Positions 63,045 to 64,000 of a DNA stretch of 64,000 bases are shown piece by piece. The notes under the pieces are model-generated. The model ran no database searches and was not told where the DNA came from. It was given only the letters and a program-made list of their open reading frames with translations. Each line of letters starts with the position of its first letter. Position 1 is the first letter of the stretch. Made by a program: the position numbers and the translations under genes. Origin of the DNA: SLRI01 sp964402505 (GTDB lineage Bacteria; Pseudomonadota; Alphaproteobacteria; Geminicoccales; Geminicoccaceae); NCBI GenBank assembly GCA_964402505.1, contig CAYOCP010000006.1, positions 1 through 64,000 on the forward strand, in the 5' to 3' direction.

Positions 63045-63854
63045 ATGTTGAGGATGCTCTTGCTTGCCGGCTTCGCCGCGCTCGCCGCCCTGCCCGCCCG
63101 GGCCGACCAGCAGCCCAGCCCCTTGCAGCCGAGCGAGACGTGGGACGAGATCAGCTACAACGTCATCGGTGATGCCGAGGTGCGGGACGGCAGCGGCCTC
63201 TACACGCTCGAGGCGCCGTTTCGGGCCGAGGACGCCGCCACGGTGCCGGTGCACGTCATCCAGGCGCCGGGTGCCCCCGACGTGCGGCGGCTCTTGCTCG
63301 TGGTCGACGAGAACCCGGCCCCGGTCGCCGCCGAGTTCACCTTCGGACCCGCGATGAGCCCGCTCGACCTCGAGGCGCGGGTGCGGGTCGATGCCTATTC
63401 CAACGTGCGCGCCATCGTCGAGGCCGCGGATGGCGCCCTCTACATGACCGGCCGGTTCGTGCGCGCGTCCGGCGGCTGCTCGGCTCCCGCCGCCAAGGAT
63501 GCCGTGGCGGCGCTCGAGGCGCTCGGGCAGATGAAGATCCGCTGGTACGACGGCGACACCGACGCCGCCGTTGGCGCCGGCCGCCGCGAGGCGCAGGTGA
63601 TGCTGCGCCATCCGAACTATTCGGGCATGCAGCGCGACCAGGTCAGCCTGCTCTACATCCCGGCGCGGTTCGTCGACACGATGGAGGTGCGGCAGGGCGA
63701 CGAGCTCCTGTTCTCGATGACCGGCGGAATCTCGATCAGCGAGGATCCGACCTTCCGCTTCGCCTACACCGACACCGGCGCCGGCGATCTTTCCGTTGTC
63801 GCCACCGACACCGACGGCGCGGTCTTCAAGGGCATGTTCCCGCCGACGATGTGA
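63045..63854 (+). CDS. Quinoprotein dehydrogenase-associated SoxYZ-like carrier
   Basis: The product is 269 aa with a signal peptide (LLLAGFAALAALPARA). The first half is SoxY-like (WDEISYNVIGDAEVRDGS...PFRAEDAATVPV) with FVRASGGCSAPAAKD near residue 140, holding the carrier Cys that in SoxY binds the sulfur compound. The second half is SoxZ-like (MLRHPNYSGMQRDQVSL). Both units are fused in one chain, as is typical of this family. It diverges from the metallohydrolase gene. Confidence 0.92.
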   Translation: MLRMLLLAGFAALAALPARADQQPSPLQPSETWDEISYNVIGDAEVRDGSGLYTLEAPFRAEDAATVPVHVIQAPGAPDVRRLLLVVDENPAPVAAEFTFGPAMSPLDLEARVRVDAYSNVRAIVEAADGALYMTGRFVRASGGCSAPAAKDAVAALEALGQMKIRWYDGDTDAAVGAGRREAQVMLRHPNYSGMQRDQVSLLYIPARFVDTMEVRQGDELLFSMTGGISISEDPTFRFAYTDTGAGDLSVVATDTDGAVFKGMFPPTM

Positions 63855-63868
63855 GCCCGCCCCGTCGA

Positions 63869-64000
63869 TCAGAAGCAGCGGACATCCCCCTCGGCCTGCG
63901 CCCGCCGCAGGTTGCGCACCGCCTCGTTGGCCATGGGTGCGGTGCGCATCATGCCGACCCGCTCGCCGCCCGCCTGCCGGAGCGAGAGCACCGTCTCGGC
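63869..64000 (-). CDS. Unidentified protein, C-terminal 43 residues (cut by window end)
   Basis: A minus-strand frame enters at the window edge and ends MRTAPMANEAVRNLRRAQAE then GDVRCF before a TGA. It converges with the carrier gene 15 bp away. It has coding-like third-position GC, but too little is visible to name it. Confidence 0.5.
   Translation of the reverse strand, partial: AETVLSLRQAGGERVGMMRTAPMANEAVRNLRRAQAEGDVRCF

Overview
This is a GC-rich chromosomal window that reads as alphaproteobacterial. The evidence is an ATP12-type F1 assembly chaperone (a family of Alphaproteobacteria and mitochondria), a lanthanide-type XoxF methanol dehydrogenase with its quinoprotein helper genes, an S24-type regulator of a kind I know from Alphaproteobacteria, and frequent ATGA stop/start overlaps. 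I cannot name the genus. No rRNA, tRNA or CRISPR array was recognised.

Region 1 (1-12.9 kb). Two solute-binding protein genes without their transporters (TctC-like and peptide/Tat-type family 5) flank a compact 9.6-kb phage-derived unit at 1380-11014. On the minus strand its genes follow T7 order: portal, scaffold, major capsid, tail tube A, tail tube B, a small putative internal virion protein, then terminase. It has a promoter-like sequence, a perfect 15-bp palindrome, a divergent repressor-like gene and a terminator. I see no integrase, replication, lysis, tail-fibre or large ejection genes. The repressor seems to have lost both S24 catalytic residues, and the first gene looks like a permuted papain-fold protein. 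This is the best candidate for an undescribed system: a domesticated short-tailed particle or gene-transfer-agent-like unit, or a decayed prophage.

Region 2 (12.9-28.5 kb). Core metabolism: pcm; an atp12/HAD pair; and one long plus-strand sugar-phosphate operon, tal-pgi-gnd-tkt-zwf-HAD phosphatase-pgl-rpiA::gntK. It covers the oxidative and non-oxidative pentose phosphate pathway and ends in an unusual ribose-5-phosphate isomerase/gluconokinase fusion. A DUF3108 protein, rpsD and a voltage-gated-type ion channel follow on the minus strand.

Region 3 (28.5-46.1 kb). A frameshifted Rieske ferredoxin gene, then an imelysin / di-haem oxidoreductase / imelysin / DUF1513 operon (periplasmic, probably iron-linked), an M20 peptidase, Ohr, an old-yellow-enzyme family gene and a SAM-cyclase-ATPase signalling protein. 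Between 41.7 and 45.3 kb lies a gene graveyard: a frameshifted amino-acid ABC transporter, an IS3 orfA scrap, two flavoprotein fragments, a deleted IclR regulator and a sugar-binding-protein tail around one intact dehydrogenase. It is followed by two neighbouring phased repeat arrays (45761-46009), the second being five GTTGCA-N5-TGCAAC dyads 31-33 bp apart.

Region 4 (46.1-64 kb). GNAT, glyoxalase I, a PA0069-type radical SAM protein, L-fuconate dehydratase and TPMT precede a large methanol/alcohol oxidation locus. That locus holds Gfa (formaldehyde-glutathione), a PQQ-associated ABC transporter with its binding protein and beta-propeller, a DUF3280 protein, a CXXCW rhodanese-like protein, XoxJ, cytochrome XoxG, XoxF, a small Cys-rich protein, a zinc metallohydrolase and a SoxYZ-like carrier. 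Together they would oxidise methanol in the periplasm, pass electrons to cytochrome c and capture formaldehyde with glutathione.
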